Assembly: GCA_016125355.1 (NCBI GenBank) | Contig: WGLX01000039.1 | Span: 1 to 64,000, forward strand | DNA: 64,000 nucleotides | From: Actinomycetales bacterium | Lineage (GTDB): Bacteria; Actinomycetota; Actinomycetes; S36-B12 | Direction: 5' to 3' | Shown: piece after piece, positions 1 to 8,764 of the stretch | How positions within the stretch are numbered: the stretch's first letter is position 1 | Layout: each line of letters opens with the position of its first letter | Made by a program: the position numbers and the translations under genes | The notes under the pieces: model-generated | The model's database searches: none | The model's input: only the letters and a program-made list of their open reading frames with translations | Told to the model about the DNA's origin: nothing

Positions 1-2
1 CG

Positions 3-146
3 GCACCGGCGAAGAAGGCGGCACCGGCGAAGAAGGCGGCACCGGCGAAGAAGGCGGCACCGGCGAAGAAGGCGGCACCGGCGAAGAAGGCGGCACCGGC
101 GAAGAAGGCGGCTCCGGCGAAGAAGGCGGCACCGGCGAAGAAGTCT
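3..146 (+). repeat. Tandem 18-bp repeat, eight units, in frame
   Basis: The unit GCACCGGCGAAGAAGGCG is repeated eight times head to tail. The seventh copy has GCT for GCA and the eighth ends in TCT. It encodes the Lys/Ala/Pro tail of the DksA-like protein and may extend beyond the left edge. Near-identity at the DNA level suggests recent slippage or unequal exchange. Confidence 0.95.
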
Positions 147-551
147 GCGGCGGCTCGGGCCCGGCTGGTCGTTCGCGAGGACGAGACCCCGTGGACGGCG
201 AAGGAGCTCGCGTCCGTCGAGGAGGAGCTGAACGCCGACCTGAGACGGCTGCAGGATGAGATCGCCACGGCCGAGGAGGGTCTTGCCGACCTGATCCGCG
301 ACTCCGGTGACGGTGCCGGCGACGATCAGGCCGATGCCGGCAGCAAGACGTTCGAGCGCGAGCACGAGATGTCGCTGGCGAACAACGCTCGCGACATGCT
401 CGAGCAGGTGCAGCATGCCCTGCAGCGGATCGACCAGGGCACATACGGGATCTGCGAGTCCTGCGGCCGTCCCGTCGGCAAGTACCGCCTGCAGGCCTTC
501 CCGCGGGCGACGCTCTGCCTGTCGTGCAAGCAGGCCGAGGAGCGGTACTGA
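3..551 (+). CDS. DksA/TraR-family C4 zinc-finger protein, 5'-truncated by the window edge
   Basis: The reading frame is open at the left edge; 182 residues are visible and the true start lies outside. Residues 1-48 are eight copies of a six-residue Ala-Pro-Ala-Lys-Lys-Ala unit, a basic histone-H1-like tail. A charged helical segment follows (about 60-120), then a C-terminal zinc finger with the Cys pairs CESC and CLSC, the DksA/TraR signature. Known family members bind RNA polymerase through its secondary channel. In actinobacteria this gene usually lies just upstream of lspA, as here. The inferred role is RNA-polymerase-associated regulation, with the tail possibly adding nucleic-acid binding. 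The family call is secure; the exact function is not. Confidence 0.85.
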   Translation, partial: APAKKAAPAKKAAPAKKAAPAKKAAPAKKAAPAKKAAPAKKAAPAKKSAAARARLVVREDETPWTAKELASVEEELNADLRRLQDEIATAEEGLADLIRDSGDGAGDDQADAGSKTFEREHEMSLANNARDMLEQVQHALQRIDQGTYGICESCGRPVGKYRLQAFPRATLCLSCKQAEERY

Positions 552-587
552 CCGCATCGGACGCGAAGGCACGGTACCGGCCCCCAG

Positions 588-593
588 TAGGGT
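588..593 (+). promoter_or_regulatory. -10 box TAGGGT, leaderless start of lspA
   Basis: TAGGGT ends 6 bases before the GTG of lspA, so initiation about 7 bases downstream of the box would place the first transcribed base at the start codon. No Shine-Dalgarno is seen. Confidence 0.6.
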
Positions 594-599
594 GAGCCG

Positions 600-1160
600 G
601 TGACCGCGCCCGATCCGATCGAGACCGACGAGCGCCCCGAGGAGCCCGTCGACAGGGACCGGCGGCGCGTCTGCCTGTGGACGCTCGTGGGCGTTGCCGC
701 AGGCGCGGTGATCCTCGATCGCATCGTCAAGGCATGGGTCGTCGCGGAGCTCAAGCCGAGGCTCGCATCGGGGGAAGGCCCCATCGAGCTCCTCGGCGGG
801 CTCGTGAAGTTCACGTACGTCGAGAACAGCGGGGCCGCCTTCTCCATCGGAGCGGGCTACACGTGGATCTTCTCGATCGTCGCGGTGGTGGTCGCCGTCA
901 TCATCGTGCGGACCTCGCGACGGCTCGGCAGTATCTGGTGGGCCGTCGCCCTCGGCGGCCTGCTGGGCGGCCTCCTCGGCAATCTCATCGACCGCCTCAC
1001 CCGCCCGCCGAGCTTCGGCCTCGGGCATGTCGTCGACTTCATCCAGGTGTCCCACTTCCCGGGGATCTTCAACGTCGCCGACATGTTCATCACCTGCTCC
1101 GCCGCCCTCATGGTGGTCCTCGCCCTCCGTGGCGTCGAGATCACCGGTGCGCGGCCGTGA
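600..1160 (+). CDS. lspA: Lipoprotein signal peptidase (signal peptidase II)
   Basis: Membrane aspartyl protease that removes the signal peptide of diacylglyceryl-modified prolipoproteins. The 186-residue protein has four hydrophobic segments after a charged N-terminus. The catalytic-Asp motifs NLIDR (about residue 123) and FNVADMF (about 155) and the VENSGAAFS motif are intact. The GTG start is set by the -10 box 6 bases upstream. It acts after Lgt, which is encoded at 24056. The stop overlaps the rluD start by 4 bases (GTGA), so the two are probably translationally coupled. Confidence 0.95.
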   Translation: MTAPDPIETDERPEEPVDRDRRRVCLWTLVGVAAGAVILDRIVKAWVVAELKPRLASGEGPIELLGGLVKFTYVENSGAAFSIGAGYTWIFSIVAVVVAVIIVRTSRRLGSIWWAVALGGLLGGLLGNLIDRLTRPPSFGLGHVVDFIQVSHFPGIFNVADMFITCSAALMVVLALRGVEITGARP

Positions 1161-2086
1161 GTGAGCCGCGACTGCTGCCCGTTCCCGACGGCCTGGCGGG
1201 GGAGCGCCTCGACGTCGCCCTGACCCGACTCCTCGGCCTGTCTCGATCGCGGTCGGCAGACCTCATCGCCTCGGGAGCGGTGCTCGTCGACGGCGCCCCC
1301 GGGGCGAAGTCCGATCGCCTGCTCCCCGGCTCGCTCCTCACCGTCGACCTGCGTGAGCCCGAGGAGGCGGCGCCGGCCGCCCCTGAGCCGGTTCCCGGGA
1401 TGCGTGTGCTCCTCGACGACGATGACGTCGTCGTGGTCGACAAGCCGGTCGGCGTGGCCGCCCACCCCAGCCCCGGCTGGACCGGTCCGACGGTCGTCGG
1501 GGGGCTGGCCGCGGCCGGGTTCCGGATCAGCACGTCGGGGGCTGCCGAGCGGCAGGGCATCGTGCACCGGCTCGACGTGGGCACCTCCGGGGTGATGGTG
1601 ATCGCGAAGAGCGAGCGGGCCTACACGAGCCTGAAGCGCCAGTTCAAGGAGCGCAGCGTCGACAAGCTCTACCACGCCGTCGTGCAAGGCCACTGCGACC
1701 CGTTGAGCGGCACGATCGACGCGCCGATCGACCGGCATCCCCAGCACGACTACCGCTGGGCGGTGGTGAGCAGCGGGAAGTCGTCGGTGACCCACTACGA
1801 CACCCTCGAGGCGTTCCCGCACGCGTCGCTGCTGGAGATCCACCTCGAGACCGGACGCACCCACCAGATCCGGGTGCACATGTCCGCCCTCCACCACCCG
1901 TGCGTGGGGGACCTGACCTACGGCGCCGATCCGGTACTCGCGAAGCGCGTGGGACTGACGAGACAGTGGTTGCACGCGGTGCGCCTGTGCTTCGACCACC
2001 CCGCGTCGGGTGAGCGGATCTGCCTCCAAAGCGCCTACCCGGAGGACCTGCAGACGGCCCTCGACCGGCTTCGGGCCGGGGTCTGA
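1157..2086 (+). CDS. rluD: RluA/RluD-family 23S rRNA pseudouridine synthase
   Basis: Isomerises specific uridines in RNA to pseudouridine. The 309-residue protein has an N-terminal S4-like RNA-binding segment (about 15-70) and a catalytic domain with the HRLDVGTSG motif, whose Asp is the conserved nucleophile. A later GRTHQIRVH motif is also typical of the RluA/RluC/RluD family. The GTG at 1157 overlaps the lspA stop and is preferred over upstream in-frame starts buried in lspA. The lspA-rluD pairing is common in bacteria. The exact target uridines are inferred from the family, not seen. Confidence 0.9.
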   Translation: MSEPRLLPVPDGLAGERLDVALTRLLGLSRSRSADLIASGAVLVDGAPGAKSDRLLPGSLLTVDLREPEEAAPAAPEPVPGMRVLLDDDDVVVVDKPVGVAAHPSPGWTGPTVVGGLAAAGFRISTSGAAERQGIVHRLDVGTSGVMVIAKSERAYTSLKRQFKERSVDKLYHAVVQGHCDPLSGTIDAPIDRHPQHDYRWAVVSSGKSSVTHYDTLEAFPHASLLEIHLETGRTHQIRVHMSALHHPCVGDLTYGADPVLAKRVGLTRQWLHAVRLCFDHPASGERICLQSAYPEDLQTALDRLRAGV

Positions 2087-2129
2087 CGGGAGCCTCGGCG
2101 GGTCGGTCCCGACCGTCGCCGGGGCTGGC

Positions 2130-2135
2130 TAGGGT
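2130..2135 (+). promoter_or_regulatory. -10 box TAGGGT, leaderless start of dnaE
   Basis: TAGGGT ends 7 bases before the GTG at 2143. An earlier in-frame GTG at 2134 lies inside the box and so is unlikely to be used. Confidence 0.55.
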
Positions 2136-2142
2136 GGGGTCC

Positions 2143-5100
2143 GTGCCCCCGTCCGAGCAGTTCGTGCACCTCCATGTGCACACCGAGTACTCGATGCTCG
2201 ACGGCGCAGCGCGGCTTCCCGACCTGTTCGAGGAGGCGGAGCGCCTGGGGATGCCCGCGGTCGCGATGACCGACCATGGCAACCTCTACGGCGCCTACGA
2301 CTTCTACACGAAGGCACGCGCCCGAGGACTGAAGCCGATCATCGGGCTCGAGGGCTACTACGCGCCGCAGGGCCGCTTCGAGCGTCGCCCCTACGACTTC
2401 GGCGGCGGCTTCGACGAGGGAACTCCAGACGAGGCCAGCGCCGGACGCGGCAAGCAGAGCTACACCCACATGACCCTCTGGGCCGAGAACACCCCGGGCA
2501 TGCACAACCTGTTCCGGCTGTCCTCCCTCGCGAGCCTCGAGGGGTACTACTTCAAGCCGAGGTTCGACCGCGAGCTGCTCGAGCGCTACGGCAAGGGGCT
2601 CATCGGGACCACGGGCTGCCCGAGCGGCGAGGTCAACCGATGGCTCCAGGCGGGCAACTACGACCGCGCCCTGGCCGCGGCGGCGGACTTCCGGGACATC
2701 CTCGGCAGGGACAACTACTTCGTCGAGCTGATGGACCACGGCCTCGCCATCGAGCGGCGCTTCCGCGAGGACCTCCTGCGGATCGCGAAGCAGCTGGACC
2801 TTCCACTGGTGGCCACCAACGACCTGCACTACGTCCATGCCGGCGACGCCGACACCCACGACGTGCTGCTGTGCATCGGCACGCGCACGACCATGGACGA
2901 TCCCAAGCGGTTCCGCTTCGACGCGCGCGACTTCTACGTGAAGTCCGCCAGCGAGATGCGGCAGATCTGGGCCGAGCTTCCGGAGGCGTGCGACAACACG
3001 CTGCGCATCGCGGAGCGCTGCGATGTGCAGTTCAACGAGGGCGCGAGCCTGATGCCGCAGTTCCCCGTCCCCGAGGGGGAGTCCGAGGAGTCGTGGCTGG
3101 TCAAGGAGGTCGAGCGCGGGCTCCATGCGCGCTACCGGGGCGCCGTGCCGGACGAGGTGCGCCGGCAGGCCGAGTACGAGGTCGGCGTCATCATCCAGAT
3201 GGGCTTCCCCGGCTACTTCCTCGTCGTGGCCGACCTCGTGCGCCACGCCAAGGAGAACGGCATCCGCGTCGGCCCCGGCCGCGGCTCGGCGGCGGGCGCC
3301 ATGATCGCCTACGCGCTGGGCATCACCGAGCTCGATCCGATGAAGCACGGCCTGCTGTTCGAGCGGTTCCTCAATCCCGAGCGCGTGTCCATGCCCGACA
3401 TCGACATGGACTTCGACGAGCGTCGGCGAGCCGACATGATCCGCTATGCCACGGAGAAGTACGGCGAGGAGCGCGTCGCGCAGATCATCACCTACGGATC
3501 CATCAAGGCCAAGGCTGCGATCAAGGACAGCGCCCGCGTCCTCGGGTACCCGTACGCACTCGGCGATCGCATCACGAAGGCCATGCCCCCGGCGGTCATG
3601 GGCAAGGACATCCCGCTGTCCGGGGCGTTCGACCCGACGCACGCCCGCTACGGGGAGGCCGCCGAGTTCCGGGCCCTGTATGAGTCCGATCCCGACGCCA
3701 AGAAGGTCGTCGACACAGCCCGGGGCCTGGAGGGCCTGAAGCGCCAGCCCGGCGTGCATGCGGCCGGCGTCATCCTGTGCCGTGAGCCGCTGCTCGACGT
3801 GATCCCGGTGTGGCGGCGGGAGCAGGACGGGGCGGTGATCACCCAGTTCGACATGGGCGCCTGCGAGAACCTCGGGCTGCTGAAGATGGACTTCCTGGGG
3901 CTGCGCAACCTCACCGTCCTCGACGACTGCCTGCGGTACATCGAGTCCAACCGAGGTGAGCGCATCGTCCTCGAGGAGCTGACCCTCGACGACCCCGCCA
4001 CCTACGAGCTGCTCTCCCGGGGAGACACCCTGGGCGTGTTCCAGCTCGACGGCGGCCCGATGCGCTCGTTGCTGCGCTCGATGGCGCCGGACAACTTCGA
4101 GGACATCTCCGCCGTGCTCGCGCTCTACCGGCCGGGCCCCATGGGTGCCAACGCGCACAACGACTACGCCGACCGCAAGAACAAGCGCAAGCCCGTCGTG
4201 CCCATCCACCCGGAGCTCGCGGAACCGCTCGCCGACATCCTGGGCGACACGTACGGCCTCATCGTGTACCAGGAGCAGGTCATGGCCATCGCCCAGCGGC
4301 TGGCCGGGTACTCGCTCGGTGCCGCGGACCTGCTCCGGCGGGCCATGGGCAAGAAGAAGAAGGAGATCCTCGACAAGGAGTACGTGCCCTTCAGCGAGGG
4401 CATGCGCGCCAACGGCTACTCCGACGATGCGATCAAGACCCTGTGGGACATCCTCGTCCCGTTCTCCGACTATGCCTTCAACAAGGCCCATACGGCCGGC
4501 TACGGCCTGGTCTCCTACTGGACCGCCTTCCTCAAAGCCAACTACCCGGCCGAGTACATGGCCGGCCTGCTGACGTCGGTCAAGGACGACAAGGACAAGT
4601 CGGCGGTGTACCTCAACGAGTGCCGCCGCATGGGGATCAAGGTGCTTCCCCCGGACGTCAACGACTCCGACTTCGACTTCACGCCCCGGGGCAGCGATAT
4701 CCGGTTCGGGCTGTCCGCGGTCCGCAACGTGGGCGGCAACGTCGTCGACTCGATCATCGCGACCCGTCGTCGCGTCGGGCGCTTCGCCGACTTCCACGAC
4801 TTCATCGCGAAGGTGGACGCGTCGGTCTGCAACAAGCGGGTGGTCGAGTCCCTCATCAAGTCCGGTGCGTTCGACTCCCTCGGCCACACGCGCAAGGGGC
4901 TGGTGACGATCCACGAGCACGTCGTGGACGCGGCTGTCGACATCAAGCGGGCCGAGTCGCACGGCCAGTTCGACCTCTTCGGCGGACTGGAGGCCGAGGG
5001 CGACGACGCCGCCATGCCCCGCAGCGAGATCCCCATCGGGGAGTGGGACAAGACCGTCCTCCTCGCCCACGAGCGCGAGATGCTCGGCCTCTACGTCTCC

Positions 5101-5679
5101 GACCACCCGCTGCACGGCGCTGAAGGGCTGCTGGCGCAGCTGACCGATCGGTCGATCGCGGCGGTCCTCATGGACGAGCGCGCCGACGGCACGGTCGCCA
5201 CGGTGGGAGGCCTCGTCACCTCGGTGCAGCGCAAGACCACCAAGCAGGGCTCCAGCTGGGCGATCGTGACCCTGGAGGACCTCGAGGGCTCCGTCGACAT
5301 CATGGTGTTCCCCCAGACGTATGCCTCGGTGAGCACCATGCTGGTCGACGATGCCGTGGTCGTCGTCCGCGCCCGCGTGGACCGCAGCGACGACGACGGC
5401 GTGCGCCTCGTGGCGATGGACGTGACCCAGCCCGACCTGAGCGAGGCGCAGTCCGGTCCGGTGCGCGTCTCGATGTCCTCGGTGCGCTGCATCCCACCGC
5501 TGGTCGATCGGCTGAAGGACATCCTGTCCGCGCATCCCGGCACCTCCGAGGTGCATCTGCACCTGACCGGTGGATCCAAGACGACAGTGCTGCGACTCGA
5601 CGACCGCTACCGGGTCACCCCGTCGCCGGCGCTGTACGGAGACCTCAAGGCCCTCCTGGGGCCGACATGCCTGGGATGA
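2143..5679 (+). CDS. dnaE: DNA polymerase III alpha subunit (replicative, DnaE1 type)
   Basis: Catalytic subunit of the chromosomal replicase. The 1178-residue protein has an N-terminal PHP domain (HVHTEYSMLDG at about 8-18) with its metal-ligand histidines. The C-family palm follows, with the GPGRGSAAG motif and the catalytic aspartates in PDIDMDF (about 420), then fingers, a beta-clamp-binding region and a C-terminal OB-fold domain. Length is normal for DnaE1. The start at 2143 follows from the overlapping -10 box and places HLHVHTEYS close to the N-terminus as in homologues. It is a single gene with its own promoter. Confidence 0.95.
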   Translation: MPPSEQFVHLHVHTEYSMLDGAARLPDLFEEAERLGMPAVAMTDHGNLYGAYDFYTKARARGLKPIIGLEGYYAPQGRFERRPYDFGGGFDEGTPDEASAGRGKQSYTHMTLWAENTPGMHNLFRLSSLASLEGYYFKPRFDRELLERYGKGLIGTTGCPSGEVNRWLQAGNYDRALAAAADFRDILGRDNYFVELMDHGLAIERRFREDLLRIAKQLDLPLVATNDLHYVHAGDADTHDVLLCIGTRTTMDDPKRFRFDARDFYVKSASEMRQIWAELPEACDNTLRIAERCDVQFNEGASLMPQFPVPEGESEESWLVKEVERGLHARYRGAVPDEVRRQAEYEVGVIIQMGFPGYFLVVADLVRHAKENGIRVGPGRGSAAGAMIAYALGITELDPMKHGLLFERFLNPERVSMPDIDMDFDERRRADMIRYATEKYGEERVAQIITYGSIKAKAAIKDSARVLGYPYALGDRITKAMPPAVMGKDIPLSGAFDPTHARYGEAAEFRALYESDPDAKKVVDTARGLEGLKRQPGVHAAGVILCREPLLDVIPVWRREQDGAVITQFDMGACENLGLLKMDFLGLRNLTVLDDCLRYIESNRGERIVLEELTLDDPATYELLSRGDTLGVFQLDGGPMRSLLRSMAPDNFEDISAVLALYRPGPMGANAHNDYADRKNKRKPVVPIHPELAEPLADILGDTYGLIVYQEQVMAIAQRLAGYSLGAADLLRRAMGKKKKEILDKEYVPFSEGMRANGYSDDAIKTLWDILVPFSDYAFNKAHTAGYGLVSYWTAFLKANYPAEYMAGLLTSVKDDKDKSAVYLNECRRMGIKVLPPDVNDSDFDFTPRGSDIRFGLSAVRNVGGNVVDSIIATRRRVGRFADFHDFIAKVDASVCNKRVVESLIKSGAFDSLGHTRKGLVTIHEHVVDAAVDIKRAESHGQFDLFGGLEAEGDDAAMPRSEIPIGEWDKTVLLAHEREMLGLYVSDHPLHGAEGLLAQLTDRSIAAVLMDERADGTVATVGGLVTSVQRKTTKQGSSWAIVTLEDLEGSVDIMVFPQTYASVSTMLVDDAVVVVRARVDRSDDDGVRLVAMDVTQPDLSEAQSGPVRVSMSSVRCIPPLVDRLKDILSAHPGTSEVHLHLTGGSKTTVLRLDDRYRVTPSPALYGDLKALLGPTCLG

Positions 5680-5698
5680 ACCGACCCTGGGGGCGCCG

Positions 5699-6199
5699 GT
5701 GAGCACGGTGCGCAAGGCGTCCGCCGTCATTCTCGCCGGCATGGTGATCGGGCTCGTGGGTGGCGCCGCGCTCGGCGTCGTGTGGGCCGCGCTGGCACCG
5801 CGGGTGCCGATCGTCATCGCGCCGGACACCAGCTACCCGCAGGGCTACCAGCCGGAGGGCTACCTCGGTGCCGACCTCGCGTTCGGGGCGCTGGCCCTGA
5901 TCGCCGGCGTGCTCGTGACCATCGGCCTGGCCTACATGAGGCGGGAGCACCTGTTCAGCGTGCTGGTGGGCGGCCTCCTCGCCGCTGGCATCGGAACCGC
6001 GGCGATGTGGTTCGTGGGCACCCGGATCGGGTCGGTCGACATCCAGGGCCTGATCGCCACGACCGTCGAGGAGCTCGTCGTCGACGCCCCCCTCCAGCTC
6101 ACGCTGCCGGGCATGTACCTCATGTGGCCGCTGGGCGCCAGCGCGGTGGTGACCGTCCTGGCGCTCTCGGACTGGATCGCCGCGCGCCATCGGGGCTAG
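5699..6199 (+). CDS. Unknown four-helix membrane protein
   Basis: A 166-residue protein starting at GTG 5699, 19 bases after dnaE. Four hydrophobic stretches are visible: about 8-32, 60-82, 92-114 and 138-160. No catalytic motif is recognisable. A small membrane protein after dnaE occurs in several actinobacteria, and DUF2567-type proteins are one possibility I cannot confirm by eye. The short gap and lack of an obvious promoter suggest cotranscription with dnaE. It converges on ybaK with a 14-base gap. Confidence 0.7.
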   Translation: MSTVRKASAVILAGMVIGLVGGAALGVVWAALAPRVPIVIAPDTSYPQGYQPEGYLGADLAFGALALIAGVLVTIGLAYMRREHLFSVLVGGLLAAGIGTAAMWFVGTRIGSVDIQGLIATTVEELVVDAPLQLTLPGMYLMWPLGASAVVTVLALSDWIAARHRG

Positions 6200-6213
6200 C
6201 GCGGCACGCCCGG

Positions 6214-6702
6214 TCAGCTCCGGCCGATGGCCGCGTACTGCCCGTTCGTCAGCGCGAGCAGGTCGGCAGGTGCCAGTCCGATGTCGAGGCCGCGTCGTCC
6301 CCCGCTGACATAGATGACATCGAACAGCTCAGCGGTCTCGTCGACGAAGGTCGGCAGGGCCCTCTTCTGCCCGATGGGGGAGATGCCACCCACGACGTAG
6401 CCGGTCAGGCGCTCCGCCACGGCCGGGTCGGCCATCTCCGCGCGGCGGCCGCCGGCGGCCGCGGCCAGCCCCTTGAGATCGAGGGAGCCGCTGACCGGGA
6501 CGACGGCGATGACGGGGTTGCCGTCCACGAGTGCCATCAGGGTCTTGAAGACCTCGTCCGTCGTCAGTCCGAGGGCCTCAGCCGCCTCCACGCCGAAGCT
6601 GGCGCTTCGCGGATCATGGTCGTAGGCATGCGTGGTGAAGGAGACCCGAGCGCGGGTCAGGGCGAGTGTGGCGGGCGTCCCCGCTGCCTCCTTCCGGGCC
6701 AT
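6214..6702 (-). CDS. ybaK: YbaK/EbsC-family Cys-tRNA(Pro) deacylase
   Basis: Cytoplasmic trans-editing hydrolase that clears Cys from mischarged tRNA-Pro. The 162-residue protein matches the usual single-domain length. Typical segments include DEVFKTLMALVDG, an SLDLKGLA stretch, and the YVVGGISPIGQK motif near residue 110, which carries the glycine-rich catalytic loop of the family. It follows the LON-domain gene by 9 bases on the minus strand and is probably cotranscribed from the shared divergent promoter. Confidence 0.88.
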   Translation of the reverse strand: MARKEAAGTPATLALTRARVSFTTHAYDHDPRSASFGVEAAEALGLTTDEVFKTLMALVDGNPVIAVVPVSGSLDLKGLAAAAGGRRAEMADPAVAERLTGYVVGGISPIGQKRALPTFVDETAELFDVIYVSGGRRGLDIGLAPADLLALTNGQYAAIGRS

Positions 6703-6711
6703 CGGACCGTC

Positions 6712-7407
6712 TCAGTTCACCGGGGGCGCACTGCTGGTCAGGTCGATGGCCGGAACGGCGCCGAAGGCTGCGATGAGCGCCGTCTCGCGGACCAGGAGCG
6801 ACCGCGCCAGGGTCAGCCGCTCGCGCGTCGACTCCGCAGCCAGGAGGGCCTGTCGCTCGGGGCCGGGGAGGACGACCGCCGCGGTGACGAGGTAGGACAG
6901 CACGATGGGGTCCGTGGGCAGGTCCGGATCCTCCTGTTCGGGACCGTCGCCGCTCTCCACCGCATCGGTCACCTGGCCCCCGAGCGCCGCCCGGTAGCGG
7001 CCGAAGGCCCGGGCCACCTGCACGGAGAGCAGGTCGTCCCCGTCGTCCACCGTGTCCTCGAGGAACTCGACGGTGGCGACCGCGAGCGGCCCGCTCAGGT
7101 CGACGTCCAGGATGCGGAACCGTCGGGTGCCGGTCGTGACGATGTCGAACCTGCCGTCGGGGAGTCGCTCCGCCTCGCGGATCACCGTCGCGGTGCCGAT
7201 GGGGTAGAGCGCCGGCGGCCCGTCGCGCTCGACGTCCTGGCCCTCCCGGAGGGACACGATGCCGAACTCGCGGGCCTCCTCGTCGGGCTCGGCGAGCAGG
7301 CGCTCGACGAGCTCGCGATAGCGGGGCTCGAAGATGTGCAGGGGGAGCACGAGACCCGGCACCAGGGGCGTGTTCAGCGGGAACAGCGGAAGGGGCGAGG
7401 GCACCAC
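6712..7407 (-). CDS. LON peptidase substrate-binding-domain protein
   Basis: A 231-residue stand-alone LON N-terminal-like protein with no AAA+ or protease domain. It opens with the hallmark LPLFPLNTPLVPG and LPLHIFEPRYREL, followed by GIVSLREG and a beta-rich region. GTG 7407 is chosen because it lies 8 bases from the minus-strand -10 box TACCTT; GTG 7404 is an alternative. Stand-alone proteins of this family are common in actinobacteria and their role is unclear. Adaptor or substrate-recognition roles are inference. It is divergent from hisD, with 19 bases between the start codons. Confidence 0.85.
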   Translation of the reverse strand: MVPSPLPLFPLNTPLVPGLVLPLHIFEPRYRELVERLLAEPDEEAREFGIVSLREGQDVERDGPPALYPIGTATVIREAERLPDGRFDIVTTGTRRFRILDVDLSGPLAVATVEFLEDTVDDGDDLLSVQVARAFGRYRAALGGQVTDAVESGDGPEQEDPDLPTDPIVLSYLVTAAVVLPGPERQALLAAESTRERLTLARSLLVRETALIAAFGAVPAIDLTSSAPPVN

Positions 7408-7414
7408 GGCAGCG

Positions 7415-7421
7415 TAAGGTA
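7415..7421. promoter_or_regulatory. Shared divergent -10 element TAAGGTA (hisD and LON-domain gene)
   Basis: On the plus strand TAAGGT (7415-7420) ends 6 bases before the hisD GTG. On the minus strand the same bases read TACCTT (7421-7416) and end 8 bases before the LON-domain GTG. Both fit TANNNT and leaderless initiation. Confidence 0.55.
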
Positions 7422-7426
7422 CGGGT

Positions 7427-8764
7427 GTGATCCGTCGCATCGACCTTCGTGGCTCCCATGCCGATCCGCGCGACGTGGTTCCGCGCGCGGCGATGGACGT
7501 GGCGGACGCCGGCGAGCGCATCCGGCCGATCATCGGCGACGTTCGCACGGAGGGCGCCGCCGCGGTCCTCCGCTGGACCGAGAAGCTCGATGGGATCCGG
7601 CCTCCCGCCCTGCGCGTTCCCCCGGAGCGGCTCGCCCAGGCGGCCGACGATCTCGAGCCGGACGTCCGCGCCGCCCTCCTGGAGTCGATCGCCCGGGCCC
7701 GCAAGGTGCATACCGACCAGCGTCGCACCGACGTCACCACGGTCGTCGTGCCCGGCGGCACGGTCACGGAGCGTTGGCTGCCGGTCGAACGAGTCGGCCT
7801 CTACGTCCCCGGTGGCCGGGCTGTCTACCCGAGCTCGGTGATCATGAACGTGGTGCCCGCCCAGGTCGCAGGGGTGGCGTCGCTGGCCGTGGTGTCCCCG
7901 CCGCAGCGGGACCATGGCGGCTGGCCTCATCCGACGATCATGGCCGCGTGCGCGCTCCTGGGCGTGGACGAGGTCTACGCCGTCGGTGGTGCCCAGGCGG
8001 TCGCGATGCTCGCCTTCGGAACGGACCTCCCGGACGGCGGACGCTGCGAGCCGGTCGAGCTGGTCACCGGACCCGGGAACATCTACGTCACCGCCGCCAA
8101 GCGCGCGCTCCAGGGCGTGATCGGAATCGACTCCGAGGCCGGCCCCACCGAGGTGATGATCCTCGCGGACGACACGGCCGACCCTGCGCACATCGCGGCC
8201 GACCTCATCAGCCAGGCGGAGCACGATGTGCTGGCCGCGGCGGTGCTGGTGACGGACTCGGAGACGCTCGCGGCGGCCGTCGAGGTGGAGCTGGCGGCCC
8301 AGGTGGCCGGCACGAAGCATGTCGAGCGCATCCGCGAGGCACTCGCGGGGTCGCAGAGCGCCGTCGTCGTCGTGGACGACCTCGAGGCCGGGCTGCGCGT
8401 CGTCGACGCCTACGCGGCCGAGCACCTGGAGATCCATACGCGCGACGCGCGCGAGTGGGCCATGCGCGTGCGCAATGCCGGCGCCATCTTCGTGGGCACG
8501 TATGCGCCCGTCTCGCTGGGTGACTACGCGGCCGGGTCGAACCACGTCCTCCCGACGGCGGGCTCGGCACGGCACTCCTCGGGCCTGTCCGTGCAGTCCT
8601 TCCTCCGGGGCATCCATGTCGTCGAGTACGACGAGCATGCGCTGCGGGACGTGGCGCCCCACGTGCTCGCGCTCTCAGGCGCCGAGGACCTGCCCGCGCA
8701 CGGCGATGCCATCCGCGTGCGCTTCGCATCCGACCGCGGTCACCGCGAGGGGGACCACGCGTGA
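7427..8764 (+). CDS. hisD: Histidinol dehydrogenase
   Basis: Zinc-dependent, NAD-linked enzyme that oxidises L-histidinol twice to histidine, the last step of the pathway. The 445-residue protein includes [23 protein letters not shown], the SQAEHD stretch with conserved Glu-His, and [18 protein letters not shown] with further active-site residues. The GTG start is fixed by the leaderless -10 box. It is the first gene of the hisD-C-B-H block and overlaps hisC by 4 bases (GTGA). Confidence 0.96.
   Translation: MIRRIDLRGSHADPRDVVPRAAMDVADAGERIRPIIGDVRTEGAAAVLRWTEKLDGIRPPALRVPPERLAQAADDLEPDVRAALLESIARARKVHTDQRRTDVTTVVVPGGTVTERWLPVERVGLYVPGGRAVYPSSVIMNVVPAQVAGVASLAVVSPPQRDHGGWPHPTIMAACALLGVDEVYAVGGAQAVAMLAFGTDLPDGGRCEPVELVTGPGNIYVTAAKRALQGVIGIDSEAGPTEVMILADDTADPAHIAADLISQAEHDVLAAAVLVTDSETLAAAVEVELAAQVAGTKHVERIREALAGSQSAVVVVDDLEAGLRVVDAYAAEHLEIHTRDAREWAMRVRNAGAIFVGTYAPVSLGDYAAGSNHVLPTAGSARHSSGLSVQSFLRGIHVVEYDEHALRDVAPHVLALSGAEDLPAHGDAIRVRFASDRGHREGDHA

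Noticed and set aside
3-146. CRISPR-like tandem repeat at the left edge
   Set aside because: Units are contiguous with no spacers and encode an in-frame protein tail.
2134-2136. Upstream GTG start for dnaE
   Set aside because: It lies inside the -10 box TAGGGT; GTG 2143 gives the usual N-terminus.
2035-5829. 1264-codon open frame on the minus strand across dnaE
   Set aside because: Antisense shadow of a GC-rich gene; no start signals, low-complexity Val/Gly/Arg-rich composition, and the plus strand encodes an intact DnaE.
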